From Geopsychrobacter sp. (GTDB lineage Bacteria; Desulfobacterota; Desulfuromonadia; Desulfuromonadales; Geopsychrobacteraceae), in assembly GCA_012974425.1 (NCBI GenBank), contig JAAXQE010000315.1, positions 1-32,358 on the forward strand: a DNA stretch of 32,358 bases. The letters are read 5' to 3'. Made by a program: the position numbers and the translations under genes. The number at the start of each line of letters is the position of its first letter. The first letter of the stretch is position 1. The notes under the pieces were generated by a model. It worked only from the letters and a program-made list of their open reading frames with translations. It was not told the origin of the DNA and did not search any database. Shown piece after piece: positions 1 through 8,114 of the stretch.

Positions 1-168
1 CCCGTGCCAAACGACACAGCAACGTTTGCCATTGCAATGGGGGCAGAGACAACCCTTCGGCCAGCGAGCTTTTTCCAGGTGAGATCTGCATTGATCGTCG
101 GTTCCGTACTCCTTGAGGAACGCGTTCAAACTTAAACCTTGCTGGAACTGGATTCGATTGATGGGCAT
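1..168 (-). CDS. IS1595-type transposase, N-terminal part (runs off the left edge)
   Basis: Reading leftwards from an ATG at 168, 56 codons stay open to the window edge. The product starts MPINRIQFQQGLSLNAFLKE and carries a zinc-ribbon-like start, WPKGCLCPHCNGKRCC, followed by VWHG. This layout (MPxNxIQFQ opening, WPxGxxCPxC about residue 36-45) is the N-terminal zinc-ribbon of IS1595-family DDE transposases. A clean AGGAGG lies at 179-184, 10 nt before the start. The catalytic domain is outside the window, so completeness and activity cannot be judged. The family call rests on pattern recognition of the first 56 residues. Confidence 0.75.
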   Translation of the reverse strand, partial: MPINRIQFQQGLSLNAFLKEYGTDDQCRSHLEKARWPKGCLCPHCNGKRCCVVWHG

Positions 169-215
169 GGCAGCCAAACCTCCTGTCTTTAAGTTTGCTT
201 ACATGCCGCTAAACT

Positions 216-258
216 AACGAATCTGTGTGACAACATATGTCACGGCTGAAGATTCGTT
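216..258. repeat. nested inverted repeats in the transposase upstream region
   Basis: The inner dyad is GTGACA (227-232), five bases, then TGTCAC (238-243), both arms perfect. It is enclosed by a second perfect pair, AACGAATC (216-223) and GATTCGTT (251-258). It lies upstream of the transposase gene, inside the predicted IS end. It could be a cruciform or hairpin, a transcription barrier, or a repressor site controlling the transposase. Confidence 0.6.
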
Positions 259-282
259 CTAATCAGGATCTTTTTTGCACCC

Positions 283-450
283 TCAGCAGGAAGGGTCAAC
301 GACCTGGTCGATGTCTCACTCCGCAAAGACGCAGCCTACACCGAACTCCCCAAAGGATACGACTTCTTCCAGCTGCGCGATACTGAAGAAGCGGTCAATG
401 GGGACAGCCTCTGTGCCATCACCAAATGTGTCGCCGCAGTCAATCCCTAA
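283..450 (+). pseudogene. 3' remnant of an unidentified gene cut by the IS
   Basis: A frame open from about 250 to a TAA at 448-450 encodes a tail containing GRVNDLVDVSLRKDA, then LPKGYDFFQLRD, and ending in CAITKCVAAVNP. It has no start codon or ribosome site, and its composition looks protein-like. I read it as the last 55 or so residues of a host gene whose front part lies beyond the insertion sequence. I do not recognise the family. An overlapping frame starting at 275 gives a low-complexity Ser/Pro-rich product and is taken to be the shadow. Confidence 0.4.
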
Positions 451-637
451 TTGTATCGACTGCAACAACTTACCGGCGATCTCTGATCCTTTTTGCCTGC
501 CCTCCTGCTCCGTTTAAAAATGAGCCACTCGGGCTAGACTAAAAAATCTACCTTAATATATATTTTCTCAAACCTTTATTAAACAGATTCTAAACATTGT
601 GTTAAACTCTTTTCGTGAGCTCTAGTCAATGTTGTGG

Positions 638-660
638 GGAGGCAGCCTCCAAGCATGCTT
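638..660. repeat. two adjacent palindromes
   Basis: GGAGGC-A-GCCTCC (638-650) is directly followed by the perfect 10-bp palindrome AAGCATGCTT (651-660). The first could form a GC-rich hairpin, but no T-run follows it on either strand. It lies about 190 bp upstream of the response regulator start, so a regulator site is possible. Function is unknown. Confidence 0.45.
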
Positions 661-756
661 AACTAACCGAAACTAAATGGAATTGTGGCTCACAGCTGAA
701 GATTTTCATGCTCATGAGATAATTGAAGCATTGATCCAATTAATCATCTATGAAAT

Positions 757-765
757 TGATACAAT
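757..765 (+). promoter_or_regulatory. possible extended -10 promoter for the response regulator
   Basis: TGA-TACAAT fits an extended -10 element (TGN then a hexamer with one mismatch to TATAAT). No good -35 lies 16-18 bp upstream. It would give a leader of roughly 80 nt ahead of the ATG at 850. Confidence 0.3.
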
Positions 766-849
766 AACTAATCAAGACCCTCTCCCTTAAGTGTTAAAGG
801 CCTTGGCCTGCTACTTGACCCTGGGAATTATTTCGCAAGAAGGGATCCG

Positions 850-3048
850 ATGAGCGACAGTCCAATTCGCATACTGACCATCGACGATGAAGAAAACATT
901 CGGACCAGTTTTCGTCTCTATCTCGAAGATTTTGATTATGAGGTCATCGAGGCCGTTGATGGTCGTGAAGGTCTGGAACTTTTTGAATCCATGCAACCGG
1001 ATCTGGTTCTCTGCGACCTGCGTATGCCCGAAGTTGACGGGCTTGAAGTCCTCTCCAAGATTCGTGAACAATCCCCCGACACACCGATCATCGTAGCCTC
1101 GGGGACCGGGGTCATCGGCGATGCCATTGAAGCGGTGCGGCGTGGGGCCTGGAACTATCTGCTTAAGCCGATCCAAAATCTCTCCACCCTGCAGTACGCC
1201 ATTGAGCAGGCCCTTGAAAGGGCACGCCTGATCAAAGAAAACCGTGCCTATCAATTGCGCCTGGAGGATGAGGTCATCTCGCGCACCGAAGATCTGCAGC
1301 AGGCGATGAACGATCTGAACAAGACTCACCAGCAGATCAAACAGAGTGAGGCACGCTACCGCTCAATCTACGAAAACCTGCAGGACGTCTATTTCGAAAT
1401 ATTGACTGGTGGTAAAATTCGCGAAATCAGTCCATCAATCAGCCACATATCTAACTACAGCTGTGACGAACTAATCGGCAAGAGTGTCTGGAAATTCTAT
1501 CCCCGCCGTGAGGATCGTGAACAACTTCTCGATGAGCTTAATGCACATGGCTTCGCCACAGATTATGAACTTCATCTGCGCGACAAGGGGGGCAAGATCA
1601 TCCCCTGTTCGGTTAATGCCCGGCTACTCCCCGCAGATGGTGCGCAGCCAGCGGTTATCTGTGGCACCTTACGCGATATCAGTGAGAGGAAACTGGCAGA
1701 AACGCATATCGAACGCCTCGCATACTATGACGCACTGACGGACCTGCCTAACCGGCGTTTACTAACCGATCGCCTCGAACGTGATCTCGCCCGAGCCCGC
1801 CGCCATAATCATTTTGGCGCCATGCTTTTCCTTGATCTGGATCGCTTCAAAAACATCAATGATTCTCTCGGTCATCATGTCGGAGATGCGCTTCTTCAGG
1901 AAGTTGCTAAACGGTTAACGAGCGACCTACGACTTGAAGACACTGTTTCGAGGCTGGGCGGAGACGAATTCATCATGCTTCTGGCTGATATGGGTGATGA
2001 AGCGAGCACCGCTGCGTCACGAACCCAGGCCAAGGCAGAACAGGTTCAGGTAAATTTATCAAGACCCTACAAGGTTCTTGGTCACGACCTGCACATCACT
2101 CCGAGTATCGGTGCTGCCATCTTCCCCTCTGACGATGACCCCGATGAAGACAGTAACGACATCTTGCGTCACGCAGACACGGCCATGTACCGCGCTAAAG
2201 ATGATGGTCGCGATGCGATCCGTTTCTTCCTGCCCAGCATGCAAGCCGCAGCGGATCAACGCCTGGGGATTGAAAAGGACCTGCGTTTCGCTCTGGAACG
2301 TAACGAAATGACTCTTTTTTATCAGCCGCAGGTCAACAGTGAAGGCCGTATCATAGGTGCTGAAACCCTGTTGCGCTGGTGCCATCCGGAAAAAGGCTAT
2401 ATCTCCCCTGCCAAGTTTATCCCGGTTGCCGAGGCTACCGGACAGATCCTCCCCATCGGACTCTGGGTTCTCGAAATGTCTTGCCGACAGCTTAAGCAGT
2501 GGTGCGATCTGGGTCTATCGGTCGATCACCTGGCAGTCAATGTCAGTCCTCGTCAATTCCGCCAACCGAGCTTTATTAATCAGGTCCATGAGGTTCTCGA
2601 GCAGACCGGCGCCGACGCTCTGCAGCTCGGGCTTGAGCTGACAGAAGGGATGGTTATCGACAACATCAGTGATACCATCGATAAGATGCAGGCCCTCAAA
2701 CAGATCGGCATCAAACTGTCGATCGATGACTTTGGTACCGGTTATTCATCACTCGCCTACCTGAAGCGCTTACCACTCGATATCATAAAGATTGATCAAT
2801 CGTTCGTACGCGACATTCAAACCGATGAAAATGATGCGGCCATCGTTGAAACGATTATCTCCATGGCCCACCACCTCGATCTCAAGGTGATCGCTGAAGG
2901 TGTCGAAACGGAATTCGAATTTGATTTTCTCAACCAAAGAAAATGTGCTTGTTTCCAGGGATACTATTTCAGCCGCCCAATTTCGGCATCAGAATTCACC
3001 AGTATGCTGAAAGCCGACAGAAGCCTACCCCTGCCAAAACAGGAGTGA
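850..3048 (+). CDS. response regulator with PAS-GGDEF-EAL output (c-di-GMP turnover)
   Basis: The 732-aa cytoplasmic protein has four modules. The receiver (about 1-125) has acidic pocket DDE at 12-14, phospho-acceptor D56 in DLVLCDLRMP and K106. A helical linker is followed by PAS (about 166-280). The GGDEF domain (about 285-455) has an intact GGDEF at 370-374 and an RxxD inhibitory site (RLED) five residues before it. The EAL domain (about 470-720) has ETLLRW at 505-510 in place of EALLRW, with NVSPRQF, ELTEG, DDFGTGYSSL and EGVET all present. Synthesis and hydrolysis of c-di-GMP both look chemically possible, and the net activity cannot be read from sequence. The gene starts with AAGGGA spaced 4-5 nt before the ATG. 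The histidine kinase 98 bp downstream on the same strand is the likely partner. Confidence 0.93.
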   Translation: MSDSPIRILTIDDEENIRTSFRLYLEDFDYEVIEAVDGREGLELFESMQPDLVLCDLRMPEVDGLEVLSKIREQSPDTPIIVASGTGVIGDAIEAVRRGAWNYLLKPIQNLSTLQYAIEQALERARLIKENRAYQLRLEDEVISRTEDLQQAMNDLNKTHQQIKQSEARYRSIYENLQDVYFEILTGGKIREISPSISHISNYSCDELIGKSVWKFYPRREDREQLLDELNAHGFATDYELHLRDKGGKIIPCSVNARLLPADGAQPAVICGTLRDISERKLAETHIERLAYYDALTDLPNRRLLTDRLERDLARARRHNHFGAMLFLDLDRFKNINDSLGHHVGDALLQEVAKRLTSDLRLEDTVSRLGGDEFIMLLADMGDEASTAASRTQAKAEQVQVNLSRPYKVLGHDLHITPSIGAAIFPSDDDPDEDSNDILRHADTAMYRAKDDGRDAIRFFLPSMQAAADQRLGIEKDLRFALERNEMTLFYQPQVNSEGRIIGAETLLRWCHPEKGYISPAKFIPVAEATGQILPIGLWVLEMSCRQLKQWCDLGLSVDHLAVNVSPRQFRQPSFINQVHEVLEQTGADALQLGLELTEGMVIDNISDTIDKMQALKQIGIKLSIDDFGTGYSSLAYLKRLPLDIIKIDQSFVRDIQTDENDAAIVETIISMAHHLDLKVIAEGVETEFEFDFLNQRKCACFQGYYFSRPISASEFTSMLKADRSLPLPKQE

Positions 3049-3146
3049 ACTTCGCGCTGAATCCAAAGAGGAATAGCTCGACACCTTTTTTAGAATCAGG
3101 CCCCAGTAAATTCTCAGTTCATACAGGAACGGCGAGGTGCCTCTAG

Positions 3147-5561
3147 ATGAAATGGCCGCCCCCCTCGGAGGAACGAAAGAGGTTCAAAGGCTCGGGGTTC
3201 AATCCTCTGAAATCACTGCCATTTCCATTTATCATCTTCTGTTCCTTCGCCATTATATGTTCCAGCCTGGTCACCTACAGCGCTCATCGACTTAATCTGC
3301 AAGAGAGCCTCTTCTCCCAAGCAGAAAACCACGCCAAAGATAAGCGTGACATTCTACAGACTCATCTGGCCGTGCAGCTTGCCAGACTCCTGGCCTTGGC
3401 TAAAGACCTGACAGCCCAAGAGAATATCGCTCAAAAAACCAGACAATTACTGGCAGATCCAGCAAAAACCAGTGCGAGTATCAGCGATGCACTTAAAACT
3501 CAACTCAAGCCTGTCGGTAACGAATTCGGCGTTACCAACATTTCACTGCTGGATAGCAGTGGCCTATTGATTTTCAATCATGGTCATACGACCGACACCT
3601 TACCCATAAACTCGAGAATCAGCATAGCCACCAGGAAAACTGAATTCAGCGATCTCATCCAGATTGAAAATGTCTGGATGCTCAGTGCCGCATTCGCCAT
3701 TGAAAATAATAAAATCCCCCAGGGCAGCCTGCTTCTGACGTTGGAGCTCAATCAGATTTTGAATGAGTTTGCGAACAAAAACCGGTCCAAGCTTATTCTT
3801 GCCAGCGCAAATGAGGTCCTGGCCGGAGAGGAGGATTCAACCAGAATCCTCTTGCCAGACCTGGCGCAATCAGCTCAAGCCCTTGCTAAGAAATCGATAC
3901 TGACTATCCCCGACCTACCGAAAGAACAACTCACTCACTACATGCCGATTCAGATCGGCAGCAAGAGCTGCATTCTAATTAGTGAGACAGATCTGGGACC
4001 GATCCTGCAGATGCTACAAGAAAAAAATCAGAAAATTATCAAATCGATCCTGCTCCTGCTTGCCATATTTCTGCCTCTTTGTGCCTGGTTTGCCCATATC
4101 CTTATGCGACCTCTCATTGGTTTGCGCAAAAGGGCAGCAGGTGTTGCCGAAGAGCTGACGGGGGCTCCGCTCGCGGAATATCAGGGTAACGAGATAAACC
4201 GCTTGATTTTCACATTCGACAGTATGGCTTCAGCCCTTAAAGAGCATGAAAAAACTCGCCTAAAAAGCGCGTCGCTGTTGCAACAGGAGCATGCAAGTGT
4301 GGAGGCAAATGTCAAAGAGCGTGCCCTTGAACTGGAACGAACCAACGTCCTTCTTCTCCGGGAAATCACTGAGCGCACCCAGGCCCAACAAAATGCCGAA
4401 GAGTTGCAAAAATTCCTGGCCCATCTGATCGATGCAATTCCATCGCTACTCATCGGAATCGACCATAATGGCCGAATTACTCAATGGAATCAGGAGGCTC
4501 AAAGGTTCTGTAATCTCAGGCTCACAGACGTAAGCGGCTCCCCATACCATGAAGCACTCCCCTGGTTAAACTGCATAAAAGAGCAGATCGATCAGACGCT
4601 TCACAAAGGGATGCCAAACAAAATATCTCACCTCAACTGGACGACAACCCAGGGTGATAAACTGGTTGATATAGTGATCACCCCCCTCAGCTTCAAGCAA
4701 AATGGTGGTGCGGTTATCCGCATTGATGATGTGACGGAACGGATTCGGCTTGATGAACTGATAATGCAGACCGAAAAAATGATGTCAGTGGGAGGACTGG
4801 CTGCCGGGATGGCCCACGAGATCAACAATCCCCTCGCCAGCATCATCCAGAATGCCCAGGTCATCACCCAACGACTCTCTCCAGATATGAATAAAAATCG
4901 TGACTGCGCCGACAAACTGGGGGTGAGTCTAGAAATTTTAAACGGCTACCTGAATGAGCGCCAAATTCCCAAAATGTTGTCATCAATCCTTGATTCCGGA
5001 CAAAAGGCCGCTAAAATCGTCGACAACATGCTCAGCTTTAGCAGAGGGTCAGAATCGGTGCTCTCTGCCCAGCATATCGCCGAACTTATGGATCGAGCAA
5101 TAGGTTATGCCTGCAATAACTATGAGTTAAAGAAACAGCACAACATTTCCAAAATCAAATTCAAGCGCAATTACGCCGATAATCTTCCTCTCACGCTTTG
5201 CATACCGGACCAACTCGAACAGGTTTTTTTCAATCTGATCCAAAATTCTGCTCAGGCGATGTCGACCTGGCGCGAGATACCAAATGCGCCACAGATAGAC
5301 TTAACAATTCAACACGCGAACCAACTTCTCAGTGTTGACATTTGCGACAACGGCCCTGGTATCGACATAGAACATCAGAAAAGAATTTTTGAACCCTTCT
5401 ATACCACCAAGGATGTAGGCCTCGGCACTGGTCTCGGGTTGTCGGTATCCTACTTCATCATCACAAAAAACCATAAGGGCCAGCTCAGCGTTGATAGCAG
5501 GATCAACAAGGGAACCTGCTTCCACATATTATTGCCACTGCAGTCATTACCTGAAGAATAA
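3147..5561 (+). CDS. membrane sensor histidine kinase (HAMP-PAS-HisKA-HATPase)
   Basis: The protein has 804 aa. A membrane segment at about 26-46 and a second at about 298-318 enclose a periplasmic sensor of some 250 residues (Cache-like by size; the ligand cannot be told). HAMP (about 319-365), a coiled coil and a PAS domain (about 425-530) follow. The H-box MAHEINNPLAS places the phospho-histidine at H557. The HisKA helix carries an insertion of about 40 residues before KAAKIVDNMLSFSRG, a form seen often in Geobacter-type kinases. The ATPase has N-box FFNLIQNSAQAM, DNGPGID and FEPFYTTKDVGLGTGLGLS. All catalytic boxes are intact. Its likely target is the response regulator encoded just upstream. 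The ATG at 3147 has only a weak GAGGTG-like ribosome site. Confidence 0.92.
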   Translation: MKWPPPSEERKRFKGSGFNPLKSLPFPFIIFCSFAIICSSLVTYSAHRLNLQESLFSQAENHAKDKRDILQTHLAVQLARLLALAKDLTAQENIAQKTRQLLADPAKTSASISDALKTQLKPVGNEFGVTNISLLDSSGLLIFNHGHTTDTLPINSRISIATRKTEFSDLIQIENVWMLSAAFAIENNKIPQGSLLLTLELNQILNEFANKNRSKLILASANEVLAGEEDSTRILLPDLAQSAQALAKKSILTIPDLPKEQLTHYMPIQIGSKSCILISETDLGPILQMLQEKNQKIIKSILLLLAIFLPLCAWFAHILMRPLIGLRKRAAGVAEELTGAPLAEYQGNEINRLIFTFDSMASALKEHEKTRLKSASLLQQEHASVEANVKERALELERTNVLLLREITERTQAQQNAEELQKFLAHLIDAIPSLLIGIDHNGRITQWNQEAQRFCNLRLTDVSGSPYHEALPWLNCIKEQIDQTLHKGMPNKISHLNWTTTQGDKLVDIVITPLSFKQNGGAVIRIDDVTERIRLDELIMQTEKMMSVGGLAAGMAHEINNPLASIIQNAQVITQRLSPDMNKNRDCADKLGVSLEILNGYLNERQIPKMLSSILDSGQKAAKIVDNMLSFSRGSESVLSAQHIAELMDRAIGYACNNYELKKQHNISKIKFKRNYADNLPLTLCIPDQLEQVFFNLIQNSAQAMSTWREIPNAPQIDLTIQHANQLLSVDICDNGPGIDIEHQKRIFEPFYTTKDVGLGTGLGLSVSYFIITKNHKGQLSVDSRINKGTCFHILLPLQSLPEE

Positions 5562-5916
5562 CTTTAATGTGTGTGTCACCCTTAATCAGGTCCGCTGAAA
5601 TATGGCCAATTAGAGATCAGGACACCCAGCCGCGGCATGATCTCGGATAATATCCTGTTCAAACCTCTCTTCAAACATGATGAATCTGATCAATTTCCCG
5701 GGATAAAGGTTCGGCAAGACCTGATCATTTACACAACTATTGACAGACGGACTAGATTCGTTCATCTTTTGCCTCGAATCAGAACCTGCTTCGCATTAAC
5801 ATGCAAATATTACAATGACCCGATATCCTCGCAGGCAAAACGATCCATGACAGTCGTAACAGCCCTGACTGCCAGTTGCCTGTTTAACCTGATTATTCCA
5901 AACGGGAGTCTTTTAC
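5562..5916. other. intergenic region between the kinase and the PPIase gene
   Basis: There is no convincing gene here; a 115-codon frame that overlaps the PPIase start has no recognisable content. TTGACA (from about 5739) has no -10 partner. TACAAT at 5811-5816 is a reasonable -10 about 100 bp before the PPIase gene but lacks a good -35. I see no intrinsic terminator after the kinase gene. Confidence 0.4.
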
Positions 5917-6426
5917 ATGAGTCAAAACACCTCTGTTATCATGCAGACAAACATGGGCGAAATCACCATCGAACTGGATGGTGAAAATGCACCGATCAGC
6001 AGCGAAAACTTTCTGGCATATGTTAAGGATGGTTTTTTTGATGGCACCATCTTTCATCGGGTCATCCCCAACTTCATGGTTCAGTGTGGAGGCTTTACTG
6101 CGGACATGCAGCAGAAACAGACCCGTGAGCAAATTAAGAATGAGGCTTTCAATGGTCTGAAAAACTCCCGCGGGACTCTGGCTATGGCACGTACCCAGGT
6201 CGTAGACAGCGCATCCAGCCAATTCTTCATTAACCTGGTCGACAACGATTTCCTTGATCATAAGGGACAATCAGCAAACGCTTATGGCTATGCAGTATTT
6301 GGCAAAGTAACCGCAGGGATGGATACGATTGATGCCATCGCCAAGGTTTCAACCGGCAATAACGGACCACACCAGGATGTCCCAAATGAACCGGTTGTCA
6401 TTGAAACGGTCAGTGTCTGCAGCTGA
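5917..6426 (+). CDS. ppiB: cyclophilin-type peptidyl-prolyl cis-trans isomerase
   Basis: The 169-aa product catalyses cis-trans isomerisation of X-Pro bonds. The active-site segment is [14 protein letters not shown] (about 47-60), with the cyclophilin Arg and the Phe-Met-x-Gln motif, followed by [16 protein letters not shown] and [12 protein letters not shown]. No signal peptide is present, so it should be cytosolic, like PpiB of E. coli (164 aa). Cys replaces the usual Gly in the QGGG segment, which is a small variation. It appears to be transcribed alone: 355 bp lie upstream and a hairpin follows. Confidence 0.93.
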   Translation: MSQNTSVIMQTNMGEITIELDGENAPISSENFLAYVKDGFFDGTIFHRVIPNFMVQCGGFTADMQQKQTREQIKNEAFNGLKNSRGTLAMARTQVVDSASSQFFINLVDNDFLDHKGQSANAYGYAVFGKVTAGMDTIDAIAKVSTGNNGPHQDVPNEPVVIETVSVCS

Positions 6427-6454
6427 TATGACCCTTCAATATTGAGATCTATCG

Positions 6455-6478
6455 GGCCGTTTCCTGTAGGAAGCGGCC
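6455..6478 (+). terminator. hairpin after the PPIase gene
   Basis: A 10-bp stem (GGCCGTTTCC with GGAAGCGGCC, one G-U pair) closes on the loop TGTA and is followed by TGCTTTAG. The T-run is poor, so it may be a weak terminator or an mRNA 3'-end stabiliser. It sits only 20 nt before the mntP start. Confidence 0.5.
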
Positions 6479-6498
6479 TGCTTTAGTTGGATACAAAA

Positions 6499-7080
6499 AT
6501 GGACTTTTTGACCCTATTCGGCATTGCCGTGGCTTTAGCCATGGATGCCTTCGCGGTGGCGCTTGCTACCGGACTGATGCTACCCAAGCTAACCGGCCGC
6601 CACCTGTTTCGCTTCGGATTTCACTTTGGACTCTTCCAGGCCCTGATGCCGCTGATCGGCTGGTACGCAGGTCGAGGTTTGCGCACCAGCATAGAGGCCT
6701 ATGATCATTGGATTGCCTTTGTCTTACTGGCTGTTATCGGCATTCGTATGTGCCACGGCGCCCTTCAGGCGGCAGAAGATCAGGACGAACGGAAAGATCC
6801 GACGCGGGGCTGGTCACTGGTGATGCTCTCAGTCGCAACCAGTATCGATGCCTTAGCAGTCGGCTTGACTCTGGCAATGCTCGGCAGCGAAATCTTCATC
6901 CCCGCCCTGACCATCGGTCTGGTCTGCGCGGTCCTGACTCTGGTGGGCATGTATCTGGGACGTAAAATTGGCCGCAACTGGGGGCCGAAGGTTGAATTTG
7001 TGGGTGGCCTTATCCTGCTGGGAATTGGCATAAAAATTCTACTAGAGCACACCCTCCCCTTAAGGATGGTGATTAAGTGA
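6499..7080 (+). CDS. mntP: manganese efflux pump MntP
   Basis: The protein has 193 aa and six predicted membrane segments in two homologous halves. The family's paired Asp motifs are MDAFAVALATG near the N-terminus and SIDALAVGL in the second half. It exports Mn2+ from the cytoplasm. The ATG at 6499 is preferred over an in-frame TTG at 6487 because it places the first motif about 14 residues in, as in E. coli MntP; neither start has a strong ribosome site. No yybP-ykoY (Mn) riboswitch fits in the 72 bp upstream. Its stop overlaps the GTG start of aguA by 4 nt. Confidence 0.9.
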   Translation: MDFLTLFGIAVALAMDAFAVALATGLMLPKLTGRHLFRFGFHFGLFQALMPLIGWYAGRGLRTSIEAYDHWIAFVLLAVIGIRMCHGALQAAEDQDERKDPTRGWSLVMLSVATSIDALAVGLTLAMLGSEIFIPALTIGLVCAVLTLVGMYLGRKIGRNWGPKVEFVGGLILLGIGIKILLEHTLPLRMVIK

Positions 7081-8114
7081 CACATAACCAGACCCGACGC
7101 CTGCCCGCAGAGTGGGAAGCACAGGACGCTGTCTTATTGGCCTGGCCCCATGAACTAACCGACTGGGCCAATCAACTTGCAGAAGCACAAAAAACCTATT
7201 GCGACATTATCCACGCCATAAGCCGTTTTGAACAGGTTATCCTGATCGTTGCAGATAAAGCCCAGGTTCTCAAACAGCTTCAGAACAGGGGCCTCAACCT
7301 GGCTAGGGTCCACCTCTATGAGCTTCCCTGCAATGACACCTGGGCCCGGGATTTTGGCCCATTAACCGTTCAGACCAAACAGGGGCTGCTCCTGCTAGAT
7401 TTCGTTTTCAACGGCTGGGGTAATAAATTCAAGGCCGATCTCGACACCAAGCTCACAGTTGGGTTAGCTGCGGCAGGTGCATTTGGTCTAACCAGGTTCC
7501 TAGCGAGTGAGCTTGTCCTTGAAGGGGGGGCCCTTGAATCAGATGGAGCGGGAACCCTGCTCACAACCAGTCAATGCCTTCTCGAAAAGAATCGCAACCC
7601 ACATCTCTCACGCAGCCAGCTTGAGATTGAGCTGAAAGGGCTATTCGGTGCGGAACAGGTTCTCTGGTTGGATCAGGGTTCGCTGCAGGGGGATGACACC
7701 GACAGTCACATAGATACCCTGGCCCGCTTTGCACCCAATGGTACAATTGTTTTCCAGGGCTGCGATGATCCTAACGATGATCACTTTCAGGAGCTCTCTG
7801 CCATGCGTGACCAACTGGCCAGCTTCGCTACCTGCAACGGCAGTTGCTACCGTCTCCTAGAACTCCCCTGGCCCCAAGCCTGTTATGATTCCGAGGGGGA
7901 TCGGCTCCCCGCGACTTACGCCAATTTTCTCATCATCAATGGGGCGGTCCTGGTGCCGAGCTACAATGATCCAGCCGACCCGGCGGCACGCGCTGTCATC
8001 GCACAGGCCTTTTCAGATAGAGAAATTATCCCCATCGATTGTCGCGTTCTGATCGAGCAACATGGTTCTTTGCACTGTGTCACCATGCAACTACCCAAGG
8101 GAGTTTTGCCATGA
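7077..8114 (+). CDS. aguA: agmatine deiminase
   Basis: The 345-aa enzyme hydrolyses agmatine to N-carbamoylputrescine and ammonia. It shows the guanidine-modifying family layout: RLPAEWEAQDAVLLAWPH at the N-terminus, NDTWARDFGPL (about residue 85), a DDTDSHIDTLARF segment with the catalytic His, and GSLHC with the nucleophile C334 close to the C-terminus. The start is GTG at 7077, sharing GTGA with the mntP stop, and the stop overlaps the aguB ATG. The three genes are therefore translationally coupled. With aguB it forms the two-step, urea-free route from agmatine to putrescine. Confidence 0.95.
   Translation: MTHNQTRRLPAEWEAQDAVLLAWPHELTDWANQLAEAQKTYCDIIHAISRFEQVILIVADKAQVLKQLQNRGLNLARVHLYELPCNDTWARDFGPLTVQTKQGLLLLDFVFNGWGNKFKADLDTKLTVGLAAAGAFGLTRFLASELVLEGGALESDGAGTLLTTSQCLLEKNRNPHLSRSQLEIELKGLFGAEQVLWLDQGSLQGDDTDSHIDTLARFAPNGTIVFQGCDDPNDDHFQELSAMRDQLASFATCNGSCYRLLELPWPQACYDSEGDRLPATYANFLIINGAVLVPSYNDPADPAARAVIAQAFSDREIIPIDCRVLIEQHGSLHCVTMQLPKGVLP

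Larger units (their letters stand above)
1..282 (-). mobile_element. IS1595-family insertion sequence, one end; terminus predicted near 282
   Basis: The transposase start is at 168, and the open frame on its far side is broken. Reading inward from 282 the minus strand begins GGGTGCAAAAAAGATCC, a plausible IS terminus because it starts with GGG and lies 114 bp from the transposase start. Just beyond it a coding frame with no start codon begins (283-450). The other end and the target duplication are outside the window, so the boundary is an inference. If 282 is right, the 8-bp target copy expected for this family would be the eight bases at 283-290. Confidence 0.45.
451..849. other. AT-rich intergenic region before the response regulator gene
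   Basis: No credible gene is present; stops are frequent in all frames and the sequence is clearly AT-richer than its neighbours. It holds the two back-to-back palindromes at 638-660, a possible promoter at 757-765, and the ribosome site AAGGGA just before the ATG at 850. The segment at 484-503 loosely resembles 265-285 (both have GATC, a T-run and TGC before CCCTC), but the match is imperfect. Confidence 0.5.

Noticed and set aside
275-517. 80-codon frame near the IS end
   Set aside because: Ser/Thr/Pro-rich with no ribosome site; the alternative frame ending at 450 looks more like real protein.
803-820. possible sigma-54 promoter (TTGGCC, then TTGA) before the response regulator
   Set aside because: The -24 block and the -12 GC are both degenerate; too weak to claim.
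811-1329. 172-codon minus-strand frame over the response regulator gene
   Set aside because: It lies wholly antisense to a gene with clear receiver-domain motifs; no ribosome site or recognisable domain.
5637-5984. 115-codon frame before the PPIase gene
   Set aside because: It overlaps the PPIase start in another frame, lacks a ribosome site and has no recognisable content.
6427-6498. possible yybP-ykoY manganese riboswitch before mntP
   Set aside because: The 72-bp gap is too short and is occupied by the hairpin at 6455-6478.
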